Part shown: piece by piece, positions 8,286-17,620 of the stretch
Position numbering within the stretch: position 1 is the first letter of the stretch
Layout: the number at the start of each line of letters is the position of its first letter
Source: Phycisphaerae bacterium
GTDB lineage: Bacteria > Planctomycetota > Phycisphaerae > UBA1845 > Fen-1342
Assembly: GCA_030428945.1 (NCBI GenBank)
Contig: JAUIEC010000002.1
Location: forward strand, 1 to 64,000
DNA: 64,000 nucleotides
Direction: 5' to 3'
The notes under the pieces: model-generated
Told to the model about the DNA's origin: nothing
The model's input: the letters and a program-made list of their open reading frames with translations, nothing else
Database searches by the model: none
Program-made: the position numbers and the translations under genes

Positions 8286-9472
8286 GCATGTCAGAGACTT
8301 CGAATCCGCCACCGCCGCCCCATGAGCCCTTGAAGATGAGGCCGCCGCCGCCACTGGTCCGCCGCCTCCGCCCCGGGATCGCCATCGTGCTCGTTGGCAC
8401 TCTTGCCGCAGTCATTGCCGCCATCCTGTTGATTGGCATCCTCGACCTGGGAACGGACCGCCGCGCCAGTGAACCCAGGGACAACGACTATCGTGGGTCT
8501 GAGCAGCAGGTTGACGGCGGACCGTTCGGGAAGTTCCCAACCGACTACACCTTCACGATTCGGCCACCAGAACCAAAGCCGCTCCCTCAACCGGAGTTGG
8601 TCAAAGAAGCTCCACCGCCGGCGGTTGGGCCGGACCCAGAGATGCTCAAACGGCTCGAAGTGTTGAGGCGTGAACTACTGGAAGCGATGGACTCGCCCGT
8701 GCTCTTTGAGGCCGCCCGGCGCCGGGGTTCGGCGAGTGGGACAGCGGGCGCTACGCCGCACCGTTCTGCCGGAGCCGATCCATCATTCGATCAGACAGCC
8801 GGGCAGCCTGAGAGTCGTCAGGCCGGCAACCGCCGTTTTCTGGCCGACGCGGCCGGCGTTCAAACCTACGTCAACGCTCAGCTGGAGGCATCACGGTCTC
8901 CCTACGAATTGAAGGCAGGGGCCGTGATCCCGGCAGCGCTGGTGACGGCCATCAACAGTGACCTTCCGGGTTCCGTCATCGGTCAGGTTACGGCCAATGT
9001 CTACGACTCGATCACTGGCCAGCACCTGGTCGTTCCGCAAGGCACCCGGCTCATCGGTATCTACAACAGCGAAGTACTCAACGGACAGAACCGCGTTCTT
9101 GTCGCTTGGCAACGGCTCATCTTCCCCAACGGGGACTCGATCGTGCTGGAGGCCATGCCGGGTGTCGATGCCGCCGGGGCAGCTGGGCTGCACGACACTG
9201 TCGACTACCACCCGATGCGGCTCACGGGTGCCGTTCTGCTCTCGACTCTGGTTGCCTACGGCGGCAACCTGGCCCAGCGGCAGCGCGGTGTACAGAATGA
9301 TGTTGCCATCATTGGCGAGACAGTGGCTCAGGAAGCCGGTCGGATCGGTCAACGCATCATCGAGCGTGAACTGGATGTCCCGCCAACCCTGAAGATCCGC
9401 CCAGGCTGGCCGTTCTACGTCCTCGTCAACAAAGACCTGGTGCTCCGCCCACACGAACAAGGAGGTTCCTGA
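8282..9472 (+). CDS. trbI: TrbI/VirB10-type channel-spanning protein
   Basis: VirB10/TrbI proteins span the envelope and gate the channel. The 396-residue product has a Pro-rich cytoplasmic head (PPPPPHEPLKMRPPPP), one helix (IAIVLVGTLAAVIAAILLIGIL), a Pro-rich periplasmic linker (EPKPLPQPELVKEAPPP) and the conserved beta-barrel domain. That domain includes LKAGAVIPAALVTAINSDLPG, VVPQGTRLIGIYNS, LVAWQRLIFPNG and the ending RPGWPFYVLVNKDLVLRP. The start overlaps the trbG stop and the stop overlaps the next small gene (TGATG), so it sits inside the coupled operon. It is intact and of normal length. Confidence 0.94.
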   Translation: MSMSETSNPPPPPHEPLKMRPPPPLVRRLRPGIAIVLVGTLAAVIAAILLIGILDLGTDRRASEPRDNDYRGSEQQVDGGPFGKFPTDYTFTIRPPEPKPLPQPELVKEAPPPAVGPDPEMLKRLEVLRRELLEAMDSPVLFEAARRRGSASGTAGATPHRSAGADPSFDQTAGQPESRQAGNRRFLADAAGVQTYVNAQLEASRSPYELKAGAVIPAALVTAINSDLPGSVIGQVTANVYDSITGQHLVVPQGTRLIGIYNSEVLNGQNRVLVAWQRLIFPNGDSIVLEAMPGVDAAGAAGLHDTVDYHPMRLTGAVLLSTLVAYGGNLAQRQRGVQNDVAIIGETVAQEAGRIGQRIIERELDVPPTLKIRPGWPFYVLVNKDLVLRPHEQGGS

Positions 9473-9660
9473 TGATCACGCAATGGATGTACTACCTGTG
9501 CCTGCGGTGTGACGCCAAGTGGTTCAGCCGCTATCCGCAGCGTCGCTGTCCGCGATGCATCGGACGGCAACTCGTCAAGACCCCGGGTCTGCCACCCTGG
9601 CTTGGGAACCGAGCCGAAGACAAGAGCGAATCCGTCCCCGCCGAGGAGGCCGCAGAATGA
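9472..9660 (+). CDS. Small zinc-ribbon protein in the trb operon
   Basis: A 62-residue protein with two CxxC pairs (CLRC at about residues 10-13 and CPRC at 24-27) separated by DAKWFSRYPQRR, which is a minimal zinc-ribbon arrangement. The tail is polar and acidic (SESVPAEEAAE). Its ATG overlaps the trbI stop and its stop overlaps the start of the following gene, so it is co-translated with the transfer genes. No named family is recognised. A role in DNA or RNA binding, or in redox sensing, would be speculation. Confidence 0.72.
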   Translation: MITQWMYYLCLRCDAKWFSRYPQRRCPRCIGRQLVKTPGLPPWLGNRAEDKSESVPAEEAAE

Positions 9661-9944
9661 GAGGCTCGTCACTGCCGGCATTCCACAGACGGAAGGCGAC
9701 CAGCCTGACGCTTGAAGTCGACCATCTGCTGTCACAGGACATCCAGGAGTATGAACAGTTCTATCGCCAGCTTCATGGCGGGACCGCCAACTCAGCCGAT
9801 CTGGTCTGCGAGATGGCACGCTGCTTTATGGCCAGAGATCGGGCGTTCCAGAAGTTCCGACTGCAGCAGACGCGAACCGGTGCCCGCCGTTCGGCGCGCC
9901 GCGCAATGCCTGGCGTTGGCCCGGAGAAGGACGCTGCACCATGA
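9657..9944 (+). CDS. Small hypothetical protein of the trb operon
   Basis: About 95 residues, not recognised. The open frame reaches back to 9519, but ATG 9657 overlaps the preceding stop as ATGA, in keeping with every neighbouring junction. The protein has a basic N-terminus (RGSSLPAFHRRK) and a helical middle (LEVDHLLSQDIQEYEQFYRQL, ADLVCEMARCFMARDRAFQKF). It ends with an Arg-rich, probably disordered tail. It overlaps the Dam-like gene by ATGA. It is probably a small regulatory or accessory protein; nothing in the sequence gives a specific function. Confidence 0.62.
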   Translation: MRGSSLPAFHRRKATSLTLEVDHLLSQDIQEYEQFYRQLHGGTANSADLVCEMARCFMARDRAFQKFRLQQTRTGARRSARRAMPGVGPEKDAAP

Positions 9945-10459
9945 CTCTCGAGGCACTCCTCTCCAGTCGCAACACGGAGTGGGCGACACCCCAGGATTTC
10001 TTTGACGAGCTGGATGCGATCTTCCACTTCGATCTCGACGCATGCGCCACGCCCGACAATGCCAAGTGTCCGCGCTACTTCACGCCGGCGGACAACGCCC
10101 TGCAGATGCGCTGGGAGGGTGTCGTTTGGATGAACCCGCCGTACGGGCGCGAGATCAGTGCCTTCATGAAGAAAGCGTTCGAAGAGTCGCAGCTTGGCTC
10201 CACAGTCGTCTGCCTGGTGCCCAGCCGCACCGACACCGAATGGTGGCACCGATATGCCAGGCAGGGGCAGATCATCTTCTTGCGTGGGCGCCTGCGGTTC
10301 CAGGGCGCTGAGCATGCCGCGCCGTTTCCATCAGCGATCGTCATCTTCTGGGGTGGGCGGCTCGGGAAGGCAGTTCGGGGGGCAACGCCTTGGTCGCCAG
10401 GCAGCGCAGCGGCTGGTGGCTCCACGAGTGGTACCCAGGTTCCGAAGGCGCGGTGCTGA
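9941..10459 (+). CDS. Phage-type DNA N6-adenine methyltransferase (Dam family)
   Basis: A 172-residue member of the phage/plasmid Dam family. It begins with the characteristic EWATPQDFFDELDAIF and DLDACAT segments and carries the catalytic NPPY motif in VVWMNPPYGREISAF, near residue 64. Then come VCLVPSRTDTEWWH and GRLRF, also family-typical. The Ala/Gly/Ser-rich end beyond about residue 145 looks degenerate. Such orphan methylases on mobile elements are thought to protect incoming DNA from restriction, which fits its place at the end of a conjugation operon. Target sequence cannot be read from the protein. Junctions on both sides are overlapping starts and stops. Confidence 0.88.
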   Translation: MTLEALLSSRNTEWATPQDFFDELDAIFHFDLDACATPDNAKCPRYFTPADNALQMRWEGVVWMNPPYGREISAFMKKAFEESQLGSTVVCLVPSRTDTEWWHRYARQGQIIFLRGRLRFQGAEHAAPFPSAIVIFWGGRLGKAVRGATPWSPGSAAAGGSTSGTQVPKARC

Positions 10460-10710
10460 TGATGCCGAGCGACGCAGGGAAGACATCTGGCAGGAAACGC
10501 TCATCGGCCACGCAATTGGGCCACGAGTCCGAATTCGTTTCCCTCAAGACCCTGGCCGGGCAATGGGACTGCTCTCGGACGACAGTGTCGCGGTTGCTGG
10601 AGAAGGCAGGTGTTCCAGCGTACTACTTCGGATGCGGACGAAGTGGCTCGAAGCGGTATCTCAAGGCCGACGTCGATCATTTCCTTCAGGCGATCGAATT
10701 CATCGTGTGA
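10459..10710 (+). CDS. Excisionase-like helix-turn-helix DNA-binding protein
   Basis: An 83-residue protein with a MerR/excisionase-type winged helix: FVSLKTLAGQWDCSRTTVSR, LLEKAGVPAYYFG, then the wing and KRYLKADVDHFL. The frame is open from 10390, but ATG 10459 directly overlaps the stop of the methylase gene (TGATG). Proteins of this type act as recombination directionality factors or as operon repressors. As the last gene of the trb operon it may control transfer or excision; which of the two is not shown by the sequence. Confidence 0.78.
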   Translation: MMPSDAGKTSGRKRSSATQLGHESEFVSLKTLAGQWDCSRTTVSRLLEKAGVPAYYFGCGRSGSKRYLKADVDHFLQAIEFIV

Positions 10711-10761
10711 AACCTGATCTGATCGGCTGTTCTACCCCGCAGTGTTCAGTTCAGGTGAAGT

Positions 10762-10798
10762 AGACGACCCTCTCGTCCTCGGGACGGGAGGGTCGTCT
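10762..10798. terminator. Strong 17-bp hairpin, probable bidirectional terminator
   Basis: Bases 10762-10778 pair with 10782-10798 over 17 positions (one T-G wobble) around a three-base TCG loop. It lies between the convergent HTH gene and the giant beta-helix gene. There is no T tract on the plus side, so intrinsic termination may be weak in that direction. Confidence 0.65.
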
Positions 10799-10854
10799 CG
10801 TACCGATCCAACCATGCCGTTCGACTGAAACGGAGAGGGAAAGCGAGCCCGCTG

Positions 10855-13800
10855 CTAACGCATCCCGGGTCGTTGGCTGAAACTCTTGAGGTTGAGCAGT
10901 TCGAAGGCACCGAGATCGACATGGGAGTCCGCGCTCGCAGGGTTACCGGAATTGGCGGCCTGGAGGACGTCGAGCACGCGCGGGGTCCCGGCGATGTCCC
11001 ATGGGATTCGTTCAATGGTGTTGCCGTCGTCGTCGAGATCCCACGAATCGCCGGGAAGGGCCGTGTTGTCGCCGGCGTCCACGCAGGGCGAACTCCACCG
11101 AAGCCGATAGTCACCCGCGGCAAGACTAACGAAGCGCGGCGCACGATCGATGTTCCCGATTCCGATAAAACCACCCTGGATGTTTGAATAGGAAACAGCC
11201 CAGTCGCCGCCTCCGCCGAGCGGGGATCCACCGTTGGCCCAGACAATGCAATTCGCCAGAGTGGCGGTATGCCCCGTCCCGAAATGCGCGATCGCATTGT
11301 GGCGACCGGCAGCGTTACCTGCGATGGTGCAGTTAATGTAGGCCGGATTGCTCTGGTTGCTGGAGAAAGCGCCTCCGCCGGCGTCTCCGCTGGAGCCATC
11401 GACGATCAGGCAATTCACAAACCGGGGTGCACTGATGCTGCTTGTCGCGACGTTGCCACCGTCATCAGATGCGCTGTTGAAGGAGAATTCGCAGTTAAGA
11501 AAAGTCGTATTGCCGCCGTTAATGTTCATCGCCCCGCCACCGTCCTCCGTTGCGGCGTTCAGCCGGAACGCCGATCCTTCCACAACGGCGTCCGGTTCGC
11601 CCCAGACGATCAGGCCAGCCCCGAGTCTCGCGGTGTTGTCTTCAAACGAGCAATCGCGGATGTGCGGTGCCACGCTCGAACCAGAGAGGTAGGCCCCTCC
11701 GCCGAGGTCCGCGGTGTTTTGCCGGAAAGTGCTGGTGTAGATGGCCGGGCCGCCTTGGTTCTCTGTGTAGAACCCGCCGCCGGCATTGGCTGAGTTGAGG
11801 GTGAACGTGCAGGTATCCAGCGTCGGGCGGCTGACGTTGATGCACGCCATTCCGCCGCCGTCGGCGGTGGCGGAGTTCCCGGAGAAGGTGCAGTTCATGT
11901 AGTGTCCGTTCCCGCCGTTGTTGTTCACAACTCCACCGCCGGTATCCGATGCGGTGTTGTCGGAGAATGTGCAGTCTGAAATGGTGGCGTCGTCGGCCCA
12001 CATGTGCAGGCCGCCGCCGAGAGTGGCGGTGTTCGTGCTGAAGGACGTCCGGCTTATCTGCGCCTGGCTTCCGATCAGGAACACGCCGCCGCCAGAGACT
12101 GCATTGTTTGCGGAGACGATGCAGTCTGAGACGGTGATCGGAGCCGTGCTGTACAACCCGCCACCCGAAGCACTGGCAGTGTTGGCCGTAACCGTACACG
12201 CGACGACCTGAGTAGTGGCACCGTTACCGAAGGCGATTGCCCCGCCCTCGACTGCGGAATTGGTGGTGAACGTGCAGTTGCTGACGAGTCCGCTGACGGG
12301 ACCTCCGCCATTGCCGGAGAAGTTTGCGGCCCCGCCTTCGTCGCCTGATGTGTTGCCGGTGAAGGTGCAATCCGACACCGTGGGATGGCTGTTGTGGATC
12401 ACCGCCAGTCCGCCGCCGTCCGCTGCCGCGGTGTTGCTCACGAAGTCGCAGTCACTGATGGTTGCATTGCCGGCAAACTGCGCCAATATTCCCCCGCCGA
12501 CGTTGGCGAAGTTGCCAGTGATTGACGACGCGGTAATGGTCGGGGAAGCGGCCTGGACGAAGACGGCTCCACCGCGATCCGTGGCGTCGTTGCCGGAGAA
12601 CGTACAATCATGCACGTCGGAGTTTGCCGATGACACATCGGCAAGTCCGCCGCCACGACTCGCGCTGTTGGTCGCGAACGAACACGAGTCGAAGGTTGCT
12701 TGATTCGCCGAATCCCGGGCGTAGACGCCTCCGCCATCACCAGCCGCCTGGTTGGACTCGAATGAGCAATTCCGGAACACCGTTGCGCCGTTCCCTTCGA
12801 GGTACGCGCCGGCACCGTCGTCGTCCGCTGTGTTGCCGATCAGCGTGCACCATTCGAAGCGCGGGGCCGCGGCCGCCGATACGTAGACGCCTCCGCCGTC
12901 GTCGGCTGCGCAGTCCTCGATCCGGCAGTTGCGGATCAACGGGCTGGCCGTTCCATCGAATCGCAATCCGCCTCCGAGAGACTCGTTTCCGTTTCGAATC
13001 GTCAGGCCGTCGAGCACGGTTGAATTGGTTTCGGCCGAGTTAAACAGGAACGCGCGCCTGGGGGTATTCGGGCCGTCGCCGCAGTCGAGGATAGCACCCC
13101 CGAGGCTTTGCGTGACGATCAGCAGGTCTGCGCCAGCGGTATCAACCGAGTGATTACCGGTTCCGGTGTAGTTGCCATCGCGAACTATCACAGTCGCGCC
13201 GGGAGCGGCTGCGGCAATGGCCTCTTGAAGAGAATCGAACGGATGGGCTGAAGTTCCGTCCTCGTTCGGGTCGCTGACGCTGGTGTCACCGGGACCCGGG
13301 TCGCCGGCTGCGTCGTCATCCACGAAGACGTAGCTGGAAGCTCCGGGATGTTCGTAGGCACCCATATCCACGATCGCCGGGGCACCAGCCGGGTTGCCCG
13401 TATCGGTCACACCGGTATCGTCCACCTGTCTGGCGAGGCCTCCGAGGTCCAACGGAATCGGTTCGGCGGTGTCGAGGTCGCCGTCCAGGTCGTGCGTGTC
13501 CGGCGGCAGAGCCGCGTTGTCGCCGGCATCGATGCAGGGCGAGGTTGGCCGCAGTCGGTAGTCGGCCGCGGCGGGGTTGGCAAAGCGCGGATCGGCGTCG
13601 ATGTTGCCGGTGCCGGCGTATCCGCCTTCGATGTTGGAGTAGCGGATGTCGAAAACGCCGTCACCACCTACCTGGGTGCCGCTGGAGTTGTCCCTGACGA
13701 TGCAGTTATCGAGGGTAGCGGTAAACCCGACCCAGAAGTGACCGACGCCCGCGTTGGCCGGGGCGATGTTGTCGGCAATTGTGCAGTTGACGTATGCGAC

Positions 13801-16143
13801 GTTGCACTGATTCCAAGAGTAGACGCCGCCCCCGTTTGCGCCGGCAGTTCCCGAGGAGAAGGTGCAGTTCGCAAAGTAGGGTGAGGTGACGTTCAGATTC
13901 GCTACGCCTCCGCCGTTCAGCGTCGCCGAGTTACCCTGAAAACTACAGGCCAGATATGTCGCGTTACCGCCATTGTTGTTTGCTGCTCCGCCGCCCTCCT
14001 GCGAAGCAGTGTTTTCTACGAAACTGCACCGGAGAACACTCACCAAGTTGTCGTCCCATACCTGTAACCCACCGCCAATGCGCGCCTGGTTACGTAGGAA
14101 AAGACTATCGCGGATGGTTGTTGGGACGCCGGACGTGACAATATCGACAGCTCCGCCGAGATCGCTGCTGTTGGCCTCGAAGACGCAGTCGCTGACCGAA
14201 ACACCGCCTCCGTTGATCGAGTGGATGGCACCACCACGCCCTACGGAGACATTACCGACAAAGCGGCATTGTTCAAACCTGGGCTGCGCTCCGTGCAAGC
14301 ATGCCGCAGCGCCGGCATTGCCGGCAGATGAGTTGTTTTCCCAATTGCAGTTCCGAAAAATGGCGTTCGCACCGGGCGCCTGGTTCAAGAAACCGCCGCC
14401 CACGACGGTTGCATGGTTGTTCGAGAAGGTACAGTTCTCGAAGAGCGCGGTCCCATCTCTGCAGTGCGCTCCGCCACCTCGGCTGGCGACGTTCTCACGG
14501 ATGATGCAGTCGCGGAACGTCGGACTCCCGACAACCCAGGTTCCGCCACCCTGCCCCAGTGTTCCGCCTGCTGCAGTCGCATTGCCGCGCTCGATGATCA
14601 GGCCGTCCAGCAGGATCGTATTGGGATCGGCGCTTGCGATCACGACGACATGCGTCGAGTTCTCACTATTGGATACGGAGAGGTTGGGGTCGTCGTTCCC
14701 GAGCAGATCCCCACTCAGGATCGTGGGGTTGGCGACGTGATCGCGCTCGGCGCGATCGGTTTCATCGCCAACAAATCCCCCGTAGATCGAGAGGCCCACG
14801 GGAATGTTGAACGACAGTGACGGGTCCAACGAACCGCTGCCGGGGCGATAGGTCCCGGACGCCACCCAGACCTCGGACACTGCGGATCCCGCGGTGCTGG
14901 CAATCCTCAAAGCATCTTGAAGATCAACGTAGGCGTCTGACCAAGACGTGCCGTGATTGGATCCGACGGCATCAGAATCGACAAAAAGGACAACTGCTTC
15001 GCATTCATCCGGAATCAGATTGGAATCGGTGTCAGCGCTGAGCCCGGACATCAGGTCGCAATCGTCCGGCACGCCGTTGCCGTTGCAGTCATTTGCGTCA
15101 CAGGAATCTGGGACGCCGTTGCCGTTGCAGTCCAAGCTGGTCTCGCCATTCAGATCCGGGTCTGTCGGGTCCAGATCGCATGAGTCGGGGATCCCATTCA
15201 AATCACAATCCGAAACCGTCCCGGCCAGGATGGCCTGGAAATCGGCTACGCCATCATCGTCGCAGTCGAGGCAGCCACTGAGACTTGAGATGATCGCTTC
15301 GCTCCCCAGTGAGGTGGTAGAAGCCTCGCCGTAAGCGCCGCCGGTCTTGACGGCGTAGTGCTGCCAGATGCTCCTGAGCTGCTCAGCGGTCGCTGCAGAG
15401 TAGAACGCGGTATTCTCGATGAAGATGCTGGAGATGCGAATCGACCGCGCGGCGGCATCGAGAGCGATTAGCTCGGGAGCGCTGATGGTGTTTGGATCGA
15501 AGAAGGCATTCGGATCATAAACGCTGCCGCAGCCGCCGGGAGGTTCATCGCCAACGAACGTAACGAAGTTGAGGCAGTTTGGGCGGAACGGTGCGTCGAA
15601 GCCCGGGAACGGCGAGCATGGATCGACACATCCGGAGTCCTGCGTAATCACTTCTCGCAGGGCCTCATCACTGGACTCATACAGCGAGCCGGGTGTGTTG
15701 GCCTGCAGTGACTGGATCGAGGTCTGGACAGTCACCAGATCGGGCGTGAGCACGTGATCGACATGTACAGTTGCTCCGAACCTGACCAGTGACAGGCGGA
15801 GATCGCCGCCCGAGCGTAACCAGGCTGTTTCGACGATCTCGGCGATTTCGGCCTGAATGGCTGCCGTGAAATCCGCCATGCTCCCGGTGTCGTCGATCAC
15901 AAACACAAGGTCCATGCATTCGCAGACCGCGGGATCGTTCGGGTCGATTTGACTGTTCGGGTCGTTCGGGTCAAAGATGGGGAACCCGCGCCCTGCGGAG
16001 GCTTCCTGGTTCAACGCGGGCTTGCGATCGTCGGCAAAAGGCCAGGCGGATTCGGTGGACAACGACGCATCGGCAGTGCCTGGGTGAACATGCATCGCCG
16101 GGTCGTTGGCGACCAGAAACGCGATGGCGATGAATGTCAGCAT
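10855..16143 (-). CDS. Giant secreted vWA / parallel beta-helix surface protein
   Basis: About 1,762 residues. I start at ATG 16143, which has GTAGGAGAAG just upstream and is followed by a signal sequence (MLTFIAIAFLVANDPA); the open frame extends 30 bases further. Domain order: a von Willebrand A domain with MIDAS-like DDTGSM near residue 85; thrombospondin-3-like Asp/Asn repeats (DCNGNGVPDSCD) at about 300-390; a beta-helix block with GGG and FxNN repeats at about 500-820; a CIDAGDN...VDMGAYE tail at about 860-930; a second longer beta-helix block at about 1045-1645; and a second tail (CVDAGDN...VDLGAFE). These tails resemble the choice-of-anchor Q type. It is probably a calcium-binding adhesin; no membrane anchor is visible. 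Confidence 0.87.
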   Translation of the reverse strand: MLTFIAIAFLVANDPAMHVHPGTADASLSTESAWPFADDRKPALNQEASAGRGFPIFDPNDPNSQIDPNDPAVCECMDLVFVIDDTGSMADFTAAIQAEIAEIVETAWLRSGGDLRLSLVRFGATVHVDHVLTPDLVTVQTSIQSLQANTPGSLYESSDEALREVITQDSGCVDPCSPFPGFDAPFRPNCLNFVTFVGDEPPGGCGSVYDPNAFFDPNTISAPELIALDAAARSIRISSIFIENTAFYSAATAEQLRSIWQHYAVKTGGAYGEASTTSLGSEAIISSLSGCLDCDDDGVADFQAILAGTVSDCDLNGIPDSCDLDPTDPDLNGETSLDCNGNGVPDSCDANDCNGNGVPDDCDLMSGLSADTDSNLIPDECEAVVLFVDSDAVGSNHGTSWSDAYVDLQDALRIASTAGSAVSEVWVASGTYRPGSGSLDPSLSFNIPVGLSIYGGFVGDETDRAERDHVANPTILSGDLLGNDDPNLSVSNSENSTHVVVIASADPNTILLDGLIIERGNATAAGGTLGQGGGTWVVGSPTFRDCIIRENVASRGGGAHCRDGTALFENCTFSNNHATVVGGGFLNQAPGANAIFRNCNWENNSSAGNAGAAACLHGAQPRFEQCRFVGNVSVGRGGAIHSINGGGVSVSDCVFEANSSDLGGAVDIVTSGVPTTIRDSLFLRNQARIGGGLQVWDDNLVSVLRCSFVENTASQEGGGAANNNGGNATYLACSFQGNSATLNGGGVANLNVTSPYFANCTFSSGTAGANGGGVYSWNQCNVAYVNCTIADNIAPANAGVGHFWVGFTATLDNCIVRDNSSGTQVGGDGVFDIRYSNIEGGYAGTGNIDADPRFANPAAADYRLRPTSPCIDAGDNAALPPDTHDLDGDLDTAEPIPLDLGGLARQVDDTGVTDTGNPAGAPAIVDMGAYEHPGASSYVFVDDDAAGDPGPGDTSVSDPNEDGTSAHPFDSLQEAIAAAAPGATVIVRDGNYTGTGNHSVDTAGADLLIVTQSLGGAILDCGDGPNTPRRAFLFNSAETNSTVLDGLTIRNGNESLGGGLRFDGTASPLIRNCRIEDCAADDGGGVYVSAAAAPRFEWCTLIGNTADDDGAGAYLEGNGATVFRNCSFESNQAAGDGGGVYARDSANQATFDSCSFATNSASRGGGLADVSSANSDVHDCTFSGNDATDRGGAVFVQAASPTITASSITGNFANVGGGILAQFAGNATISDCDFVSNTAAADGGGLAVIHNSHPTVSDCTFTGNTSGDEGGAANFSGNGGGPVSGLVSNCTFTTNSAVEGGAIAFGNGATTQVVACTVTANTASASGGGLYSTAPITVSDCIVSANNAVSGGGVFLIGSQAQISRTSFSTNTATLGGGLHMWADDATISDCTFSDNTASDTGGGVVNNNGGNGHYMNCTFSGNSATADGGGMACINVSRPTLDTCTFTLNSANAGGGFYTENQGGPAIYTSTFRQNTADLGGGAYLSGSSVAPHIRDCSFEDNTARLGAGLIVWGEPDAVVEGSAFRLNAATEDGGGAMNINGGNTTFLNCEFSFNSASDDGGNVATSSISAPRFVNCLIVDGSSGDAGGGAFSSNQSNPAYINCTIAGNAAGRHNAIAHFGTGHTATLANCIVWANGGSPLGGGGDWAVSYSNIQGGFIGIGNIDRAPRFVSLAAGDYRLRWSSPCVDAGDNTALPGDSWDLDDDGNTIERIPWDIAGTPRVLDVLQAANSGNPASADSHVDLGAFELLNLKSFSQRPGMR

Positions 16144-16153
16144 GATGCTTCTC

Positions 16154-17494
16154 CTACTCGTCACTCTCGCCAAAGTCAGCCAGTACCCGACCGAGGTCGG
16201 TCAGATCGACATCCGTGTCCAGATCGGTGTCTCCTTCGGATCGTCCGGCACCCGTGGTACCAAAGTTGGCGAGTACGACCGCCAGATCGGTGATGTTCAC
16301 GCTGCCATCCAGATCGACGTCTGCTCCGAGGTCGAACGAAAATCCGGCTTCAAATTCGATTCCCGTGGGTTCAAGAGGCGAAGCGTCGCCGATTACTCCG
16401 AAGACGAGGGTGTTCTCGCCCGCGACGAAGAGAGAGTCGGCGCAGACAATGACCACGTCTGGGGTTGGCCAGTTCAGCAGCGGCAAACCCGCGCCATCGA
16501 CGCGGTCCGCGACCTCTCCGTCGAGGAAGTCGTCCAGATCCGACGGTCCGACCGCCGACGAAATGCGAGTGCCATTGAGCCAGGCGACTCCCAGGTCATC
16601 GACGTTTGCTCGAAGACTGAGCACGCGATTTCGAGCGGTCACGGGCACATCGAATGTGCTGCGATACCAGGCGCCCTGGCAGTTGTCCCAGGTCACTTCG
16701 TCCGCGCCGAGGATGAATTCCAGGGTGGAAACGAACGGCTCGTCCAGCGGAACGAGGTTCGGGTCGGAGCAGTCGAAACTGCCTGGCGCATGGAGGTCAC
16801 GATGTCGACGGACGGTGTCGTTCGGATCGACGAGTGTCCATCCCGCGGGAAAGGGCGGTGGCCCACTATTGACTTCGGCGTCGCCAGGTGACTCCAGGAG
16901 CGGTCGAACCCAGACGTGTCCGCTGCTGGTGACATGATTGCGCAGTGGGGTGATTCTCAGCGAAACACCGCCGTCGTTGTCGACGCAACTGCCGCAGGAG
17001 TCGATGATCCAGAAAGAAACGGTCTCGTCACACCGCACCCACAGGTCTTGTTCCGGAGAGCCCGCAAGGGCTTGGGCGGGTGTCGCGAAGACGCCATTGG
17101 CGGCGTGGACGCGCGTACCGAGTGACGGTGAGTCGTACGCGTACGCTACCTGCCAGCCGTTGGCGCAGTTCTCGCCGAGGGCGTCGCAGCCGTTCGTTTC
17201 GCCCCAAGGGTTGTAGGCCGTGAACTGTCCTCCCGCCGCGGGGCCAATCGCCTCGACCCGGTACCGACCTGCCGACAAGGGGACGGAGATCCCGCTACCG
17301 GCCGAACAAGCACAATCATCACGTGCATCTAGGTTCACGACTGTCTGCGCCGGACAAGGCAATACGCTCGCGATCACGAAGGTAAGTGCGAGGTTGGCCA
17401 GCGGCGGATTGGAGGCACAGGGGCGGCGTGCCAGTCGGCCACGATTCGTTAGAATGCGGACGAGAGCCAGCAGGATCGATAGCTTGCGGTTCAC
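16154..17494 (-). CDS. Secreted protein with C-terminal dockerin-like EF-hand pair
   Basis: A 446-residue exported protein. After a hydrophobic segment (LANLALTFVIASVLPCPAQ) comes a region with several cysteines (CDALGENCANG, CGSCVDNDGG). The C-terminal 55 residues contain two calcium-loop repeats, DVDLDGSVNITDLAVVLANF and DTDLDTDVDLTDLGRVLADF, which form a dockerin-type domain. In planctomycetes such tails are common on secreted proteins and their partner is usually unknown. It lies 10 bases upstream of the giant vWA gene on the same strand and probably shares its transcript. The middle region is not assigned to a family. Confidence 0.8.
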   Translation of the reverse strand: MNRKLSILLALVRILTNRGRLARRPCASNPPLANLALTFVIASVLPCPAQTVVNLDARDDCACSAGSGISVPLSAGRYRVEAIGPAAGGQFTAYNPWGETNGCDALGENCANGWQVAYAYDSPSLGTRVHAANGVFATPAQALAGSPEQDLWVRCDETVSFWIIDSCGSCVDNDGGVSLRITPLRNHVTSSGHVWVRPLLESPGDAEVNSGPPPFPAGWTLVDPNDTVRRHRDLHAPGSFDCSDPNLVPLDEPFVSTLEFILGADEVTWDNCQGAWYRSTFDVPVTARNRVLSLRANVDDLGVAWLNGTRISSAVGPSDLDDFLDGEVADRVDGAGLPLLNWPTPDVVIVCADSLFVAGENTLVFGVIGDASPLEPTGIEFEAGFSFDLGADVDLDGSVNITDLAVVLANFGTTGAGRSEGDTDLDTDVDLTDLGRVLADFGESDE

Positions 17495-17620
17495 ATCGGT
17501 CTCCGAGGTCAGCGTGTGAACGTCTGTTTCGTTCAGTAATCAGAGCGTGAAACTCAGGCCGGCATCCGGATGATTCGGTGACCTGGGCGTAAACCGTCGC
17601 TCGGCAGGAGGTTGTGAGTG

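Noticed and set aside
10880..14620. CRISPR-like or satellite array of GC-rich repeats
   Set aside because: The periodicity is imperfect and follows codons of the beta-helix repeats in the giant surface protein.
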